A stretch of DNA of 64,000 nt, from the NCBI GenBank assembly GCA_038206385.1, contig JBBRAW010000001.1:58770-122769 (forward strand), written 5' to 3'. This DNA is from JANXSD01 sp038206385. GTDB lineage: Bacteria > Bacteroidota > Bacteroidia > AKYH767-A > OLB10. The position numbers and the translations under genes were made by a program. This document shows, one piece after another, positions 30,401 to 38,107 of the stretch; the stretch's first letter is position 1, and each line of letters begins with the position of its first letter. The notes beneath the pieces were generated by a model. That model ran no database searches. It had not been told where the DNA came from and saw only the letters and a list, made by a program, of their open reading frames with translations.

Positions 30401-31785
30401 ATGTATCAGTTACGAATTCAAGCGGTAAAGATTCTTTAAACGGATTTACTTTCTTATTTCCGCAAGCAACAATTTCAGGAGCAGCAGCAGCAGCATGTTT
30501 AAATGATACAACAATAAAAATTACATTTAGTGGTAGTCGTGGTAAAGCACCATTTACATTTACCTATACTATTAATGGTGGCTCCACTAATACTGTTACC
30601 TCCAACAACGGAAATAGTTATCTGTTTTCTGTGCCAACTAATATTGCAGGAACATTTAATTATGCATTAACATCAGTAATCGATAGCTATGGTAATTCGC
30701 AAATTCAAACTGGAAATTTAATCGTAACAGTTAGCTCCAGTGCACCAGCAATACCAGGTACAATTACTGGAAATGCAAAACCATGTCCTGGTGATACAGG
30801 AGTTATTTATTCCATAGTAAATGTTGCAAATGCAAATTCCTACAACTGGTTAGTTCCTGCAGGTTGTACAATTACATCAGTAAGTGGGACTACTTCAATT
30901 AAAGTAAATTTTGCTTTATCATTTAATAATGGAACGGTTTCCGTTTCTGCAGCGAATGGTTGTGGAACAAGTACTCCAAAATCAAAATATCTTTCGAAAA
31001 ATATTCCTGGAACACCATCAGTAATTAGCGGTCTCACTGTTGCAGTTTGTGGTGGAAGTACGAATACTTATTCGATATCAATTTTAAATGCTGCAACAAC
31101 TTATAAATGGACTGTTCCCGCAGGTATAATAATCAATAGTGGACAAGGTACTACATCAGTAAGTTTAACTTTTCCAGCAAATTTTATCTCAGGAACAATC
31201 TCTGTTGCTGGAGGAACTAGTTGTGGATTTGGCACTGCACGTACACTATTAATAAGATCGATTCCCGCTACTCCACTTTCAATTACAGGACCAATAACTG
31301 TTTGTGCAAATCAAGTTGCTGTTACGTATAGTACTGCTCTCATAACAGGCGCTAATTCCTATTCATGGCTAGTACCTAGCGGTGCCACTATTACTTCAGG
31401 ACAAGGCACAAATTCTATTGTGATGAATTACGGCCTTATAGGTGGAAATGTAAAAGTGAAAGGAATAAATGCTTGCGGTTCTGGATACAATAAAGTAATT
31501 TCAGTTACTATCGTTTGTAGAGAAGGATTAGATGATAATGATTATGAAATTCGGATCTATCCAAATCCAAGTAACTCCACATTTATAATTGATACTCATT
31601 TTGTAAATGATGAAAATTATAACCTTGTTGTGAAAGATGTGTTAGGTAGAGATGTTGAGAAATACGAATATATTAATTCAAAAAACTCTTTCACATTTGG
31701 TAAAGAATTAATGGATGGAATATACTTCGCAGAAATCACTAATGGCAATTATCACAAAATAATTAAATTGATCAAAAGCAAATAA
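24493..31785 (+). CDS. Giant T9SS-exported multidomain surface protein
   Basis: The 2430-residue protein has a signal peptide (VLVFLLLTVSTTHLTGQ). Domains in approximate order are: an N-terminal beta region; Ig-like segments with Cys; two GEVED domains (about 404-496 and 614-750, FIDYNHDGILSSSED and VWIDFNADGIFSPSE, each ending GE-EDYT); a beta-helix-like middle; five copies of a roughly 45-residue module (near 1077, 1314, 1482, 1642, 1736) of the form VGD-V-G-GIPAGT-V-ITLS; an IPT/TIG domain (about 1906-1986); three PKD-like repeats (about 2088-2330, SYNWLVPAGCTITS type); and a T9SS type A sorting domain (from about 2351, IRIYPNPSNSTF). It is probably a cell-surface adhesin or matrix protein. 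It is very rich in Thr, Ser and Asn. No enzyme domain is recognised. Confidence 0.85.
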   Translation: MKKLSTTIFKLSVLVFLLLTVSTTHLTGQTLTIIPTTAPGITASDDYMPLGTFWGYQRSQMQYTDAELSTSGLNAVPTGGHWITQVGFYISNATGKAASTPVIIHMKQKTGVAGLTTALYNTAVTGYSQVFSGTIISSLWTTGSWVMVTLTNPFYYTFTGSNNLEVIVETNYGGSGLPSSSSLTWARTALGAGATNQRFQRWTADGQPPITSGILSTDRPDLRLAYFKETACTAPGIIVSSTSLSNVCFSPAQQFTLSLSGIISPPGSVPGGYTYQWQSGPTAGGPWINIAGAISNTLVTTEGSSTYYHCSVTCGSTSTSSAVLVNAVACYCVPSTNFTSGTDIGQVIFGTFTNPATIGTTLNNSLASNSYTDYTSVTTPCYTQGIAYQFTVKQITNSSSLNSAIAHVFIDYNHDGILSSSEDVYLPGPTGPTGGSPTTTSLSTSITIPFSALTGSTRMRVILRDTCCSSIGGATNQACDVFNSGEIEDYTICIAAGIPCNITATGTATSTAPSVCTSQPFTLNITGNTGYGSGMTFQWEVSTTGAGGPYSSIAGANTYPYLLASQTVSSCYRLRITCPANLGGGPQYTSTICVGQNAPALCVCTPIHPACPSSPYISNVTLNTLNNTTVCNNGNGNAYTIYPPIGSTTTSLVQGATYTLSISTQIGNSIVSVWIDFNADGIFSPSESWPVGTNIPSGVATSIPITIPIGAVPGQVVMRVRSSAAGSINTGSDACTAFLSGEAEDYTVTIAGAAPTPCTGLNSSGRTITSLQPYTNICSGNQITFSLTPSLTSPTIYSGLTYFWETAPAVGGPWTAAAGINTNSTYTSLFTSNMWLRCTISCNAGGLYSTPAINITTIPTSWLGYTDDWSDGANWCGRIPTFSDKVQINKTVALTLRGAGTYYSPVVAKSDLVKIFSLDISSLDSMTIITDTLVKVDVNNNITNNGKLAIISSTQSADTATIGNGSIVSSTYGQIFRGNQNDQIVQVIYNVNELTGIGLQAGNIIDSLLFQFRNRASAGAGFQNFTISYLQVPTATLSSFSTTNPYVGAFTTIYNTSSLNTNAPSFGQWTPYASPVTHSFSGTVTSGSAIITSVTPAPNVSANQIFIGDTIFANGLVPYGIVSAVGPNSITVSTTATSSFSGSFTSKNSGGWLRLSTTLNPFIWNGNDNIILQICFNNGAVNATAIDEMLFTSTSPVKTAVYLSNGSSGAANDGCTLTSASPNLTSSFGQSPSVNRPNITFRFRNATSKLFANVGGQVVNNSGAKMWISTTDLLIGSDLKNDGSFYYQDSTSISIGGDMTNTSLLQATNIPVLRSVTGSTTLGSPIITSVTPNTNSIYVGDIVSGAGIPANSIVTSTTATTIVINQNAVITGALVATTINNITKRPAILFNGANWTNNGTIIPGNSRITFGAATAQTIGGTNSSTFFDFNMQKTNNADVITMNKQIIINDSIALRLGQLRMNKNSITINNSNVSALSRQISGTPILATTVSSATTFTVNPTSVAGVMIGDLIVNANLSTAPITHVVGINGSTITFSPSATNALVLGSTLTFYRAGYLIGEDSLSKVNWLIDAVTGNRTIPFANITTNGAANPLHIPINFSLAVTNPVDMDTVSFATYKAITNIPLPPTVTHLNSAGPGVKTYTGTTTIGSNILTAMSSIIGVLAGDQVTGPGIPAGATVLSTSGTTITLQVGQNATVTTTGVSISFGVGIAAGNNNDVYTADRFWIVSKTSAPVNTITGNTTTGSTIISVVNPSTTGITVGQTVFGTGIAAGTTVVSVTAASITLSVAATQTISGNNIAFNYPLTALSFTIAYDERPCANAVSPYTCSNSITNPFRPQPWFKQTTPSNIATWNRLQYTGTPFTFSNFVINTLNNTNYNVAVTNYPWMFGNYTPWAVTTQNQPLGSQTNIPIPIISSFTPTSATATDTVKIFGSNFNGATNVKFKGINAASFNIISNSQINAIVAGGASGYVSVTNSSGKDSLNGFTFLFPQATISGAAAAACLNDTTIKITFSGSRGKAPFTFTYTINGGSTNTVTSNNGNSYLFSVPTNIAGTFNYALTSVIDSYGNSQIQTGNLIVTVSSSAPAIPGTITGNAKPCPGDTGVIYSIVNVANANSYNWLVPAGCTITSVSGTTSIKVNFALSFNNGTVSVSAANGCGTSTPKSKYLSKNIPGTPSVISGLTVAVCGGSTNTYSISILNAATTYKWTVPAGIIINSGQGTTSVSLTFPANFISGTISVAGGTSCGFGTARTLLIRSIPATPLSITGPITVCANQVAVTYSTALITGANSYSWLVPSGATITSGQGTNSIVMNYGLIGGNVKVKGINACGSGYNKVISVTIVCREGLDDNDYEIRIYPNPSNSTFIIDTHFVNDENYNLVVKDVLGRDVEKYEYINSKNSFTFGKELMDGIYFAEITNGNYHKIIKLIKSK

Positions 31786-31813
31786 TTCTTGATTCCTAAA
31801 TGCAAAACAAAAT

Positions 31814-31856
31814 ACATCTAGTGCGAAATATTAATACCATTTCGCACTAGATGTTT
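31814..31856. terminator. Bidirectional intrinsic terminator
   Basis: A perfect 15-bp stem (ACATCTAGTGCGAAA 31814-31828 with 31840-31854) has an 11-base loop and lies between two converging genes. It is followed by TTTT on the plus side. Confidence 0.9.
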
Positions 31857-31860
31857 TATT

Positions 31861-32184
31861 TCATTCTGGTTCTTCCAACCCCAACTTCAAATATACATCC
31901 TTTTCAAATTCGCGACCTTCCAATAATTCTTCTTCATCAAGCTCGTCATCAATCAATGTGTACTTGTGCAATGCCCCAAATAATTCATAATTGAATTCTA
32001 ATTGTAACGAAAATTCTTGATCCGAAATTTCGATGAGTTCTTTATTGAGTGTTGCTAAAAAATTTAATGCATTGTTACGTGCAACAAGAATATCTTTATC
32101 ACGAAAATTTTTTTCATTGTATTCGTCATCTGATAAATGCGTGTAAATAACACGATAAAAGAATTTGTGATTTTCGTACATCAA
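31861..32184 (-). CDS. Small acidic protein of unknown function
   Basis: This 107-residue protein has no signal peptide or membrane span and is strongly acidic at the C-terminus (IDDELDEEELLEGREFEKD). It starts MMYENHKFFYRVIYTHL; the second Met could be the start. Both ends look like a real gene: a terminator follows directly and nothing competes in other frames. The family is not recognised. A cytoplasmic role is inferred only from the lack of export signals. Confidence 0.6.
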   Translation of the reverse strand: MMYENHKFFYRVIYTHLSDDEYNEKNFRDKDILVARNNALNFLATLNKELIEISDQEFSLQLEFNYELFGALHKYTLIDDELDEEELLEGREFEKDVYLKLGLEEPE

Positions 32185-32291
32185 CGCAAAGATCGTTTAA
32201 TTATGAAAATTGATATTATCAAAACCTCCTAGATTTTAAATGATATTGGCCGTTAAAGAAGAAATTATTAGCTAATTAGGAGGCTTATCCG

Positions 32292-32299
32292 TAATTTTG
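32292..32299 (+). promoter_or_regulatory. -7 box TAATTTTG of the ABC-F gene
   Basis: A perfect TAnnTTTG match lies 24 bases before the ATG at 32324. No clear -33 TTG is seen at the usual distance. Confidence 0.4.
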
Positions 32300-32323
32300 C
32301 AGCCCCAAATAAATTACTAGTCA

Positions 32324-33961
32324 ATGATTTCAACATCTAATTTATCCTTACGCTACGGCAAACGAGTGCTATTTGAAGAGGTAAATATTAAATTCACCCC
32401 TGGAAACTGCTACGGTGTAATCGGTGCAAATGGTGCCGGAAAATCTACTTTTCTAAAAATACTTTCGGGAGAAATAGACCCTTCAAGTGGACAAGTATCC
32501 ATTACTCCAGGCGAGCGAATGAGCGTATTGACCCAAAATCACTTCGAATTCGACAGTTACTCCGTTTTGAATACTGTGTTAATGGGGAATAAAAAGCTGT
32601 TGGATATCATTCAAGAAAAGGATGCCATCTATGCTAAAGCTGATTTTAACGAAGCTGATGGAGTAAGAGCAGGCGAATTAGAAAATGTCTTTGCGGAGAT
32701 GGATGGCTGGAATGCAGAAAGTAATGCTGCTAGTTTGTTAAGCGATTTAGGCGTAAAAGAAGATTTCCATGGACGATTGATGGGAGAAATTAGTGGAAAA
32801 GAAAAGGTTCGTGTTTTATTAGCACAAGCTTTATTCGGTAATCCTGATATTTTATTATTAGATGAGCCTACCAACGATTTAGATGTTGAAACGATATCAT
32901 GGCTCGAAAACTTCCTTGCAGATTTTCAAAATACTGTGATCGTTGTTTCCCATGATCGACATTTCCTTGATGCAGTTTGTACACATGTTGCCGATATTGA
33001 TTTCAATAAAATTCAACTGTACACTGGTAATTATACTTTTTGGTATGAATCAAGTCAACTTGCATTACGCCAACGTTCTGATCAAAATAAAAAGGTAGAA
33101 GATAAGCGCAAAGAGTTGCAAGATTTCGTTGAGCGATTTTCTGCTAATGCTTCTAAATCTCGACAAGCAACAAGTCGTAAAAAATTGCTTGAGAAATTAG
33201 TTATTGATGACATCAAACCTTCAACTAGAAAATATCCAGGTATCATTTTCAAAGCTGATCGTGATTGTGGCGATCAATTATTAGCTGTTGAACATCTTTC
33301 AAAAAATGATCCTGATGGCAATGTATATTTTTCTGATATCACTTTCAGTGTAGCGAAAGGAGATAAAATTGTTGTGCTTTCTAAAGAGCATAAAGCAATC
33401 ACAACCTTCTTTGAAATCATCACTGATGCTGAGAAAGCAGATGCTGGTTCATTCTTGTGGGGAAGTACGATCACACGTTCTTATTTACCTAATGAGAATA
33501 ACAAATTCTTTACGGAAGATTATAATCTGATCGATTGGTTGCGTCAATTTTCAAAAGATAAAGAAGAGACTTTCGTTCGCGGATTTTTAGGCAAGATGTT
33601 GTTTTCAGGAGAAGAAACATTTAAGAAATCAAATGTACTTTCAGGAGGAGAAAAAGTTCGTTGCATGGTTTCGCGTATGATGCTTACAAATGCAAATTGT
33701 TTAATTTTAGATGAGCCAACAAATCACTTAGATCTTGAATCAATCACTGCGTTCAACGATGCATTAAAGGATTGGAAACATATTGCATTGTTCACTTCGC
33801 ATGATCATGAATTTGTATCTACTGTTGCAAATAGAATTATTGAATTAACACCAAATGGTGTAATCGATAAATACATGAGTTATGATGAGTATTTAGCTGA
33901 TGAAAATATAAAAGCATTGCGCGAAAAAATGTATGCTGGTGTAATGGAAATATCGAATTAA
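32324..33961 (+). CDS. ABC-F family ATPase (YbiT-like) with degenerate second P-loop
   Basis: The 545-residue tandem ATPase lacks membrane segments and so belongs to ABC-F, ribosome-associated translation factors rather than transporters. NBD1 has Walker A GANGAGKST, an altered signature (ISGKEKVR) and Walker B LLLDEPTNDLD. The linker is charged (RQRSDQNKKVEDKRKELQDF). NBD2 keeps the signature LSGGEKVR and Walker B LILDEPTNHLD, but its Walker A position reads VVLSKEHKAITTFF, with no GxGKS/T. The best match is the YbiT-type subgroup common in Bacteroidota, in which I recall this degeneration as a shared trait. It is monocistronic, with its own -7 box and a terminator. Confidence 0.9.
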   Translation: MISTSNLSLRYGKRVLFEEVNIKFTPGNCYGVIGANGAGKSTFLKILSGEIDPSSGQVSITPGERMSVLTQNHFEFDSYSVLNTVLMGNKKLLDIIQEKDAIYAKADFNEADGVRAGELENVFAEMDGWNAESNAASLLSDLGVKEDFHGRLMGEISGKEKVRVLLAQALFGNPDILLLDEPTNDLDVETISWLENFLADFQNTVIVVSHDRHFLDAVCTHVADIDFNKIQLYTGNYTFWYESSQLALRQRSDQNKKVEDKRKELQDFVERFSANASKSRQATSRKKLLEKLVIDDIKPSTRKYPGIIFKADRDCGDQLLAVEHLSKNDPDGNVYFSDITFSVAKGDKIVVLSKEHKAITTFFEIITDAEKADAGSFLWGSTITRSYLPNENNKFFTEDYNLIDWLRQFSKDKEETFVRGFLGKMLFSGEETFKKSNVLSGGEKVRCMVSRMMLTNANCLILDEPTNHLDLESITAFNDALKDWKHIALFTSHDHEFVSTVANRIIELTPNGVIDKYMSYDEYLADENIKALREKMYAGVMEISN

Positions 33962-33973
33962 TTTTTTTAAATT

Positions 33974-34013
33974 AAAAATCCCGATATAGCGCAAATTCTA
34001 TATCGGGATTTTT
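33974..34013. terminator. Bidirectional intrinsic terminator
   Basis: A perfect 16-bp stem (AAAAATCCCGATATAG 33974-33989 with 33998-34013) has an 8-base loop and lies between converging genes. It is followed by further T residues. Confidence 0.92.
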
Positions 34014-34031
34014 TTGTCTTCATTGTAGATG

Positions 34032-34622
34032 TTATTTTTTCTGATCAAGCTTTTTTTCTTCCAATAAATGTGCTGCGATTTCCAATTGCTGATACCATTC
34101 TTCACCATACTTTCTAATTAGCGAATCCTTTAAAAATTTATATACAGGAACTTTTAAACTTTTGCCTAGTTGACATGCCGCAGCGCACACATCCCATCGA
34201 TCATAATTAACCGCGTCATACGATTTGAACTTGGTAATTCGAACAGGATACAAATGACAAGATACTGGTTTACGAAAAGGAATTTTTCCTTCAAAAAAAG
34301 CCTTTTCAAATGAACATTTAGCAATTCCGTTTTCAAATACAGTATATGCACATTCACGATTTCCATGAACCAAAGGAGTAACCCAATCATTGTCACTATC
34401 TATCAAATAATGCCCAAGCTTTTCAATACTTTCAATAGCTTCTGGTTGTAAATAAGGCTTAACGACTTCATAGTACTTATCGATTTCCTCTAACTCGCTT
34501 TCTTCAAGCGGAGCACCCGAATCTCCCGCAATACAGCACTCACCTTTACATTTTTGAAGATCACAAACAAATTGCTCCTCTAAAACTTCCGTAGAAACCA
34601 ATGTTTTACCTATTGAAATCAA
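34032..34622 (-). CDS. DUF3109 family cysteine-rich protein
   Basis: The protein has 196 residues from a TTG at 34622. The frame stays open to 34685, but that extension is hydrophobic, unlike the family, and contains a perfect -7 box (34657-34650), so transcription probably starts after it. DUF3109 proteins begin near GKTLVSTEVLEEQFVCDL and carry clustered cysteines: CDLQKCKGECC, CAY, CSFEKAF, SCHLYPVRI and CAAAC. The arrangement suggests a metal or Fe-S centre, as in the related YkgJ-type zinc/iron-chelating proteins. Function is not established. Confidence 0.8.
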   Translation of the reverse strand: MISIGKTLVSTEVLEEQFVCDLQKCKGECCIAGDSGAPLEESELEEIDKYYEVVKPYLQPEAIESIEKLGHYLIDSDNDWVTPLVHGNRECAYTVFENGIAKCSFEKAFFEGKIPFRKPVSCHLYPVRITKFKSYDAVNYDRWDVCAAACQLGKSLKVPVYKFLKDSLIRKYGEEWYQQLEIAAHLLEEKKLDQKK

Positions 34623-34649
34623 AATATCGTTGTTATTAATATATAAATA

Positions 34650-34657
34650 CAAATATA
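34650..34657 (-). promoter_or_regulatory. -7 box TATATTTG of the DUF3109 gene
   Basis: A perfect TAnnTTTG match on the minus strand lies 27 bases before the proposed TTG start. It decides between the short and long starts of this gene. Confidence 0.45.
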
Positions 34658-34987
34658 CGGCTGAAATAAGTAATAATGCCAACAAAAAGTTTTACATGAA
34701 ATAGAACAAAAACAATAAATGATCTATTTCCAAAAATTGCAATACTAATCTTATCTTAATTGTATTGCTAAAAAAAAATTTCACCTAACTCAAAGAGCAT
34801 GTATTTGAATAATTAAGTGGTTATAAAAAACAATACTCAACTTGGTCTGGTAATTGCGAAAAGAATTCTCGATCTTCATAACTCAAAGTTAGAGTTAATA
34901 AGCAAGGAAAATATTGGTAGTATTTTTCTCTTTCGATTACCTCTGAATCAATAAATTTGACTCAGATTTAGAAAAAAGTATCTTTTC

Positions 34988-35007
34988 GTGATACTTCTGT
35001 GATACTT
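34988..35007 (+). promoter_or_regulatory. Tandem GTGATACTT operator-like repeat before the Omp28/Msr operon
   Basis: GTGATACTT occurs at 34988-34996 and again at 34999-35007, 11 bases apart (one helix turn). An inverted AAGTATC lies at 34976-34982. The second copy runs into a -7-like ATACTTTG, 34 bases before the ATG at 35044. The same tandem pair with the same spacing occurs at 62085-62103 before the DM13 gene. The remainder of 34658-34987 shows no gene. Confidence 0.5.
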
Positions 35008-35043
35008 TGTTTCCAAATTTGTTAAATATTAAAAACAAAAATC

Positions 35044-36066
35044 ATGTTCAAATACACTACGCTTACAATATTTATTCTGTTTATCGGAATTAACTTAAGT
35101 TTCGGTCAACGAAAAGTATTAATAGAGCAATTTACAAATAGTGGTTGTCCTCCATGTGCTGGCAATACTCCCGTAGTAGCTTCATACATTAACACGCATC
35201 CGAATGATTTTTTGATGCTTTCCTATCATACTTCATTCCCTTATCAGGATTCAATGTATTATGAAAACGCTATACAATCCAATCATAGAGTGACCTTTTA
35301 TAGTATTCCAAGTGTGCCTTATTCAGTTGTAGATGGAAACTATTTTTTGGGGAATTTAGTACCTACTCTTACAACAACATTAGCAAGTGCTAGCACAATC
35401 TTACCAAAATACAATATTTCGTTTTCATCAAGTATACGTATTGGAAATTCAATAAGTACGAATTTAATTTTTGAATCAACTGACACATCAAATAGTGGAG
35501 AATCATTAAGAGCAATGGTAGTATTGGCAGAAAAAAATGTTTTAAAAAGTGCTTACATCTGTTGTGCTGGAAATAATACAGAAATCGAATACCCTTGGGT
35601 TGTAAGAAGAATGTTGCCTGATGAAAATGGAACAATACTTAACAATACAATCCAAGGAGGAGTAGATAACGTAAGTATAGTATTCAATACAACAAATATT
35701 AAAGATTTAAACGAACTACGCATTATTGCCTTTGTTCAAAATACGGTAACGAAAGCAATTTACCAATCTGAAATTTCAACACCTGTTATAGCAACTGGAA
35801 TTACTGAATTAGAAAATCAATCCGATGATTTATTCCAATTGGCACAATCAAATACAAACAATTCAATTTCAATTAAAATAAAAAATGGAAATGAAAACGT
35901 GAACGTTAAAATTTTAAATTCATTAGGTTCTGAAATATATTTTAATATATCTAATTCGAATGAATTTACATTATCAACAGCAGATTATAAATCTGGTATT
36001 TATCTTATTCAAGTTGAAGGTAGAAATTTCTCACAAACAAAAAAGTTCATAGTGAATAAATATTAA
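35044..36066 (+). CDS. Omp28-related thioredoxin-fold protein with T9SS sorting domain
   Basis: The 340-residue protein has a signal peptide (ILFIGINLSFGQ) directly followed by a thioredoxin-like segment, VLIEQFTNSGCPPCAGNTP, whose CPPC is a redox-active CxxC. The middle is beta-rich and Omp28-like, and the C-terminus (from about residue 262, LFQLAQSNTNNSISIK to FIVNKY) is a short T9SS-type sorting domain. It is therefore probably exported to the cell surface. It is the first gene of an operon with msrB, msrA and DUF1223, all exported and two of them CxxC or methionine-sulfoxide related, so a role in thiol or oxidative repair outside the cytoplasm is inferred. Confidence 0.8.
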   Translation: MFKYTTLTIFILFIGINLSFGQRKVLIEQFTNSGCPPCAGNTPVVASYINTHPNDFLMLSYHTSFPYQDSMYYENAIQSNHRVTFYSIPSVPYSVVDGNYFLGNLVPTLTTTLASASTILPKYNISFSSSIRIGNSISTNLIFESTDTSNSGESLRAMVVLAEKNVLKSAYICCAGNNTEIEYPWVVRRMLPDENGTILNNTIQGGVDNVSIVFNTTNIKDLNELRIIAFVQNTVTKAIYQSEISTPVIATGITELENQSDDLFQLAQSNTNNSISIKIKNGNENVNVKILNSLGSEIYFNISNSNEFTLSTADYKSGIYLIQVEGRNFSQTKKFIVNKY

Positions 36067-36078
36067 TATATCAATCAG

Positions 36079-36615
36079 ATGAAAAACACACATTTTATTA
36101 TTATCGTATTAATTGCGATTATCCATTCAAGTTGCGGTAATGCACAATCAAAAATGAATAATGGATCACGACCTAACTTTAGTTCCAATGAAGCAAAATA
36201 TCCAATGCAATTATCGGATGCTGAATGGAAAGCGAAACTTACTCCTGAACAATATTATGTTCTACGTGAACAAGGCACCGAACCAGCTACTACTGGGAAG
36301 TATGATCATTTCTTTGAAAAAGGAATTTATTACTCAGCAGCAACCTTACAGCCTTTATTTAGTTCAGAAACAAAATTTGATTCTGGAACAGGGTGGCCAA
36401 GTTTTTATGCTCCAATAAATTCAGATGCAGTACGTTTAATTGTAGATGGCAGTGATGGTATGCGACGAGTTGAAGTAGTTGATAGTAAAAGTGGTTCTCA
36501 TCTTGGACATGTATTTGATGATGGCCCAAAACCAACAGGGCAACGATATTGTATGAATTCTGCCGCACTTATTTTTGTTCCTGATGGAGGAAAACCACCC
36601 GTTGCTTCTAAATAA
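36079..36615 (+). CDS. msrB: Peptide-methionine (R)-S-oxide reductase, lipoprotein form
   Basis: The 178-residue MsrB reduces the R epimer of methionine sulfoxide in proteins. The N-terminus is a lipoprotein signal (IHSSCG, lipidated Cys at residue 19), so it acts in the envelope. Family motifs are TGKYDHFFEKGIYYSA, FDSGTGWPSFYAP, GSHLGHVFDDGP and the catalytic Cys in GQRYCMNSAAL. The two CxxC zinc-binding pairs of many MsrB enzymes are absent. It follows the Omp28-like gene by 12 bases and precedes msrA by 5. Confidence 0.95.
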   Translation: MKNTHFIIIVLIAIIHSSCGNAQSKMNNGSRPNFSSNEAKYPMQLSDAEWKAKLTPEQYYVLREQGTEPATTGKYDHFFEKGIYYSAATLQPLFSSETKFDSGTGWPSFYAPINSDAVRLIVDGSDGMRRVEVVDSKSGSHLGHVFDDGPKPTGQRYCMNSAALIFVPDGGKPPVASK

Positions 36616-36620
36616 AAAAT

Positions 36621-37259
36621 ATGAAATCAAACCTCTTATTAGTGCTCACTTTAATTTTAATAACGTCATGCACTTATTCACAAAAGTATAATAACGAAAT
36701 CAAAAAAGGTTCAACTATTCCATTACCTAATGAAGCAGTTGCAACATTTGCGGAAGGATGTTTTTGGCATTCTGAAATTGTATTCCAAAGTTTAGCGGGA
36801 GTTCGCGATGCAGTTTCAGGTTATTCAGGAGGTACAAATCCAAATCCTGATTATGAACTAGTTTCATCTGGATCTACTGGACATGCTGAATCTGTTCAAG
36901 TTTATTACGATCCCTCTATAATATCTTTTGAAACCTTGGTAAAAGCATTTTTCGCTAGTCAAAATCCAACAACATTAAACAGACAAGGTAATGATGCTGG
37001 AACACAATATCGTTCAGTTGCATTTTACAGTAATCCTGCCGAAAAGAAAATTATAGATTCAGAAATAAAACGACTCACGGATTCTAAAAAATACTCTAGT
37101 AAAATAGTAACTGAAGTAGTTCCCTTTAAGAAATTTTATCCCGCAGAAAAATATCATCAAGAATACATTTACAATAATCCAGACGAAGGATATGTACAAC
37201 ATGTTTCAATTCCTGAATTTTTAAATTTCAAAAAAGAATTTAAAGCAAAATATAAATGA
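36621..37259 (+). CDS. msrA: Peptide-methionine (S)-S-oxide reductase, lipoprotein form
   Basis: The 212-residue MsrA reduces the S epimer of methionine sulfoxide. It has a lipobox (LILITSCTYS), so it is anchored in the envelope like its neighbour MsrB. The catalytic motif is AEGCFWHSE, followed by GVRDAVSGYSGG, GHAESVQVYYDP and EKYHQEYIYNNP. Its stop overlaps the next gene's ATG by 4 bases. Confidence 0.95.
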   Translation: MKSNLLLVLTLILITSCTYSQKYNNEIKKGSTIPLPNEAVATFAEGCFWHSEIVFQSLAGVRDAVSGYSGGTNPNPDYELVSSGSTGHAESVQVYYDPSIISFETLVKAFFASQNPTTLNRQGNDAGTQYRSVAFYSNPAEKKIIDSEIKRLTDSKKYSSKIVTEVVPFKKFYPAEKYHQEYIYNNPDEGYVQHVSIPEFLNFKKEFKAKYK

Positions 37260-38002
37260 GGCACTTTCTTTCTATTATCATTCTATTAATATTTTCGTTC
37301 ACAACGGTAAGATCTAAAAATGATCAGCAATTCGAGCCCGTTACTGTAATTGAATTGTATACGTCACAAGGTTGTTCAAGCTGTCCACCTGCTGATCGAT
37401 TACTTTCAAATACTATTGAAAATGCGAAAATAGATGGAAAGAAAATTTTCGCTCTTTCATTTCATGTTGATTATTGGAATCGATTAGGGTGGGCCGATCC
37501 ATTCAGTGATAAGATATATACAGAACGGCAACGGTTTTATTCAACTGTATTAAAGGGAAATTCAGTTTATACTCCACAAATGATTGTCAATGGTGACAAA
37601 GTTTTTGTTGGCTCTGATAAAAAAGAATTAGCTTCAGCAATATCTGAATCAATAAAAATAAAATCGAAAGTTAGTTTCCAATCGCTTTCGATGACTCTTG
37701 TAGATGGTAAAATGATTAATATAAATTACGTGTTAGCGGGCGACTTTTCTGAATGCAAAATAAATTTTGCACTAGTTTCAAAAAGTGAAACTACTCAAAT
37801 TAAAAGAGGAGAAAATGAAGGACTCACTTTAGTAAATGAAAATGTAGTTCGTCAATTTATTTCCAAGAATGCTTCCATGGAAGGAAAAATAGTATTCTCA
37901 AATATTCCACCGAATCAAAATAATAATTTAATGGTTATTGCTTTCGTCCAGCAAAATTCAAATTCAAAAATCATCGGTGCTGAAATGGCTGTGGTAAAGT
38001 AA
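37256..38002 (+). CDS. DUF1223 thioredoxin-like exported protein
   Basis: The 248-residue protein has a signal peptide (IIILLIFSFTTVRSK) and a DUF1223 domain that starts VTVIELYTSQGCSSCPPADRLL, with a CSSC redox motif. ALSFHVDYWNRLGWADPFS and YTPQMIVNG are strong family signatures. Members have a thioredoxin-like fold. Overlap with msrA (4 bases) and shared export make it a candidate electron donor or thiol partner for the envelope Msr enzymes; this is inferred from context. Confidence 0.87.
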   Translation: MRHFLSIIILLIFSFTTVRSKNDQQFEPVTVIELYTSQGCSSCPPADRLLSNTIENAKIDGKKIFALSFHVDYWNRLGWADPFSDKIYTERQRFYSTVLKGNSVYTPQMIVNGDKVFVGSDKKELASAISESIKIKSKVSFQSLSMTLVDGKMININYVLAGDFSECKINFALVSKSETTQIKRGENEGLTLVNENVVRQFISKNASMEGKIVFSNIPPNQNNNLMVIAFVQQNSNSKIIGAEMAVVK

Positions 38003-38107
38003 CCTTCTGATGCAATACAATGTTAACGTATAAATAGATTAAAATAAATCCAAAGTTCTTTTTTCCTCGTTTATACTTTACTAATAATCATTGTAAAAAA
38101 AATAACT

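Noticed and set aside
34623..34685. Extended hydrophobic N-terminus of the DUF3109 protein
   Set aside because: It would look like a membrane anchor, but it contains a perfect -7 box and no family member I know has it.
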